Source: Exilispira sp964581895 (GTDB lineage Bacteria; Spirochaetota; JAAYUW01). Taken from it: 64,000 bases of DNA. The notes under the pieces were generated by a model, which saw only the letters and a list, made by a program, of their open reading frames with translations, made no database searches and was not told the DNA's origin. The first letter of the stretch is position 1, and each line of letters begins with the position of its first letter. Position numbers and translations under genes: made by a program. Shown piece by piece: positions 62,563-64,000 of this stretch. The stretch lies in NCBI GenBank assembly GCA_964581895.1, contig CAZOPR010000004.1:1-64000 (forward strand), in the 5' to 3' direction.

Positions 62563-63226
62563 GTATCTTTTAAGTAAAGATGATTATTTTAAGTTAAAAG
62601 AATATTTTGAATCTTATGGTGAAAATAAAAAACTTATTTTAATAAAAACATATTACTATGATACCATCCCATATACTTTTTTACCATCTATTGTATTCAG
62701 AATTAGGGTTTTAACTGGTACTGGCGAGATTATTTTTAGTGTAAAGGCAAATATAAAAGGAAGACTTCCATCGGAAGAAAAACCAGAGTTACAGGTTGCA
62801 AAGGAACTGAATTATAAGGTGGACAAACTAAATCTATCTTTAATTGAAGATCAATTCCCTTTAAATGAAGATAAATTGTTAGAGATTGGATTGGATAAAG
62901 AAACAATTTCATTTATCAATCAACTTAAAATAGACCTAGGGATAAATCAAAGTTACTTAAAAATGCTTGGAATTTCAGAAATCGAAAGATTAACTGGTAA
63001 ATTATCTTTTTATAATATGCCTTTTGATCTAGATTATACAAAATATTATAAAGATTCAAAAGGATTGAACTACTTTGAGGACTATGAACTTGAAGTTGAA
63101 GATGAAAATCCAGATAAATTTATAAATATAATTCAAACTATTTTCAATCAAAGACAGATAAAAAGTCTTGGTTCAGAGAAAAAGATTAGAAGATTGTTAA
63201 AATATATTACTCAGCTGAATAGTTGA
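62543..63226 (+). CDS. CYTH domain protein (adenylate cyclase IV / ThTPase-like)
   Basis: Starts MIEKELKYLL, whose E3, E5 and K7 form the ExExK signature of the CYTH triphosphate tunnel family. Further basic and acidic residues (FRIRVLTGTGEIIFSVKA, DYELEVED) match the eight-strand tunnel. Family members cleave thiamine triphosphate or inorganic triphosphate, or make cAMP; which one applies is unknown. I chose ATG 62543 since ExExK must be at the very N terminus and GAAGG precedes it; the upstream ATG at 62516 adds unrelated residues. It overlaps aroK by 20 bases and converges with apt. Confidence 0.88.
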   Translation: MIEKELKYLLSKDDYFKLKEYFESYGENKKLILIKTYYYDTIPYTFLPSIVFRIRVLTGTGEIIFSVKANIKGRLPSEEKPELQVAKELNYKVDKLNLSLIEDQFPLNEDKLLEIGLDKETISFINQLKIDLGINQSYLKMLGISEIERLTGKLSFYNMPFDLDYTKYYKDSKGLNYFEDYELEVEDENPDKFINIIQTIFNQRQIKSLGSEKKIRRLLKYITQLNS

Positions 63227-63743
63227 TCAAGGTTTTTACATCATATTTACCAAGTAATTTATCGTAGTTCAAAAAAGGAAGTCCTATAACAGCAGCTATC
63301 CCTGCAATATATGCCCCAGACTTTTCGACAAGATTTGCGATGGCTTTCAAAGTTCCACCAGTTGCTATAAGGTCATCAATTAACAAATACCTTTTCCCTT
63401 TTAATATATCTTCTTTATGAATTTCTATAGTTTCCTGTCCATATTCCAATGTGTAACTTTCAGAAATAGTCTGTCTCGGAAGTTTACCTTTTTTTCTTGC
63501 AAGTATTAATGGCACATTGAATTTTAATGCTAAAGGTGAAGCAAAGATAAATCCTCTTGATTCTACAGCGATAATCCCATCTATTGAAGATTTGCTGTAG
63601 TGTTCATATAGATTTTCTATAATAAGATTAAGCACAGCAGGTTTTAACAGTATTGAAGTTATATCATAAAATAAAATCCCTTTCTTTGGAAAATCTTTGA
63701 CTTTTGCGATTGAATCATCAAGTATTTTTTCAAGATTATTCAT
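63207..63743 (-). CDS. apt: Adenine phosphoribosyltransferase
   Basis: Converts adenine and PRPP to AMP in purine salvage. GIIAVESRGFIFASPLAL, ARKKGKLP and the PRPP loop LLIDDLIATGGTLKA are all diagnostic. Length 178 residues is normal. It runs convergent to the CYTH gene and overlaps its 3' end by 20 bases. GGAUAGG-like AAAGGATAGG lies before the ATG on the minus strand. Confidence 0.96.
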   Translation of the reverse strand: MNNLEKILDDSIAKVKDFPKKGILFYDITSILLKPAVLNLIIENLYEHYSKSSIDGIIAVESRGFIFASPLALKFNVPLILARKKGKLPRQTISESYTLEYGQETIEIHKEDILKGKRYLLIDDLIATGGTLKAIANLVEKSGAYIAGIAAVIGLPFLNYDKLLGKYDVKTLINYSAE

Positions 63744-63863
63744 AACCTATCCTTTTTCTTGATAAATTATATTCAATTGATAACATAGATCAAACAAATC
63801 TCAAGTGAAAAATTGACTATTTTAAGTAAAAGTCTATCTTGTTAATGCAACAATAATTTTAAT

Positions 63864-64000
63864 ATGGCAGGAAGGCGGATGCCAGAGTCAAAATATCATT
63901 TTATAGGCTTTTTACCTGAAGATAAAAGAAAAGTTTTAGGTTTGACAGATGAGATAAGTTATCCTTATTTACCTATTCTTATAAACTTTTCTGTCTTTTC
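63864..64000 (+). CDS. Partial gene at right edge, unknown function
   Basis: A reading frame starting at ATG 63864 (or ATG 63879, which follows GGAAGG closely) runs off the window. The visible part reads MPESKYHFIGFLPEDKRKV followed by LGLTDEISYPYLP from the second ATG. About 40 residues are visible and no family is recognised. It is divergent from apt, 120 bp apart. Confidence 0.5.
   Translation, partial: MAGRRMPESKYHFIGFLPEDKRKVLGLTDEISYPYLPILINFSVF

Overview
The window is a 64 kb stretch of a very A+T-rich bacterial chromosome (roughly a quarter G+C by eye). It is densely coded on both strands, with short intergenic gaps and no transposase, phage gene, tRNA, rRNA or CRISPR array that I can see. 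The gene content suggests an anaerobic, sodium-using, fermentative, diderm bacterium, most likely a spirochaete-like lineage. The clues are a surface protein of the Leptospira LA_2272 repeat type, RecBCD, an LpxL-like acyltransferase, a minimal SufBC-type Fe-S system, a two-subunit class I fumarase, 3,5-diaminohexanoate dehydrogenase of lysine fermentation, a sodium-pumping decarboxylase beta subunit, NhaC, and a thioredoxin reductase/PDO pair. The taxonomic assignment is an inference, not a search result.

Layout. 1-1472: the 3' end of a small exported Cys/Gly/Asn-rich peptide gene, then a CPBP intramembrane protease. 2135-7670: a core information block of gmhA/diaA-like SIS gene, dnaG, rpoD, a C4 zinc-ribbon coiled-coil gene (CdsZ-like) and the RNase P RNA. 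7679-9858: cdd, kdd and an Lrp/AsnC regulator. 9946-14723: envelope genes (LpxL-like acyltransferase, a lipoprotein, a large membrane coiled-coil/TPR-like protein, an exported double glycogen-binding-domain protein). 14753-16715: a small unknown gene and a TGS/uridine-kinase fusion. 16829-20363: a TPP-riboswitch-controlled ECF transporter for a thiamine precursor (ykoE, ykoD, ykoC). 20373-23406 (minus): era, a LiaF-like gene and a secreted alpha/beta hydrolase. 23876-28026: an SbcD/YhaO nuclease and a membrane-inserted SbcC/YhaN-like ATPase. 28135-33118: a MASE3-like histidine kinase, fumarase alpha and beta, and SufC/SufB (SMS-like). 33535-41879: DUF898 protein, PDO and TrxB, nitroreductase, an unknown conserved protein, the LA_2272-like protein, a GNAT, and a sodium-pump decarboxylase beta subunit with a previously uncalled 58-residue membrane peptide. 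42271-52506: recC-recB-recD. 52565-55645: an MFS transporter and NhaC converging on a shared terminator. 55844-63743: a two-gene membrane module ending in a 1033-residue Glu-rich repeat protein, then rhomboid, MBL hydrolase, aroK, CYTH protein, and convergent apt. A partial gene runs off the right edge.

A striking general property is short-period tandem duplication, both between genes (14, 17, 19 and 64 bp units) and inside coding sequences (18, 39, 60 and 297 bp units, all multiples of 3). In proteins this produces Lys/Asn/Asp/Glu-rich inserts in otherwise conserved enzymes (YkoD, SbcD, RecB, RecC, RecD). The most interesting candidates are the peptide/CPBP pair at the left edge, the riboswitch with a perfect Shine-Dalgarno-sequestering hairpin, the transmembrane SbcC-like ATPase, and the Glu-rich repeat receptor-like protein at 57000-60101.
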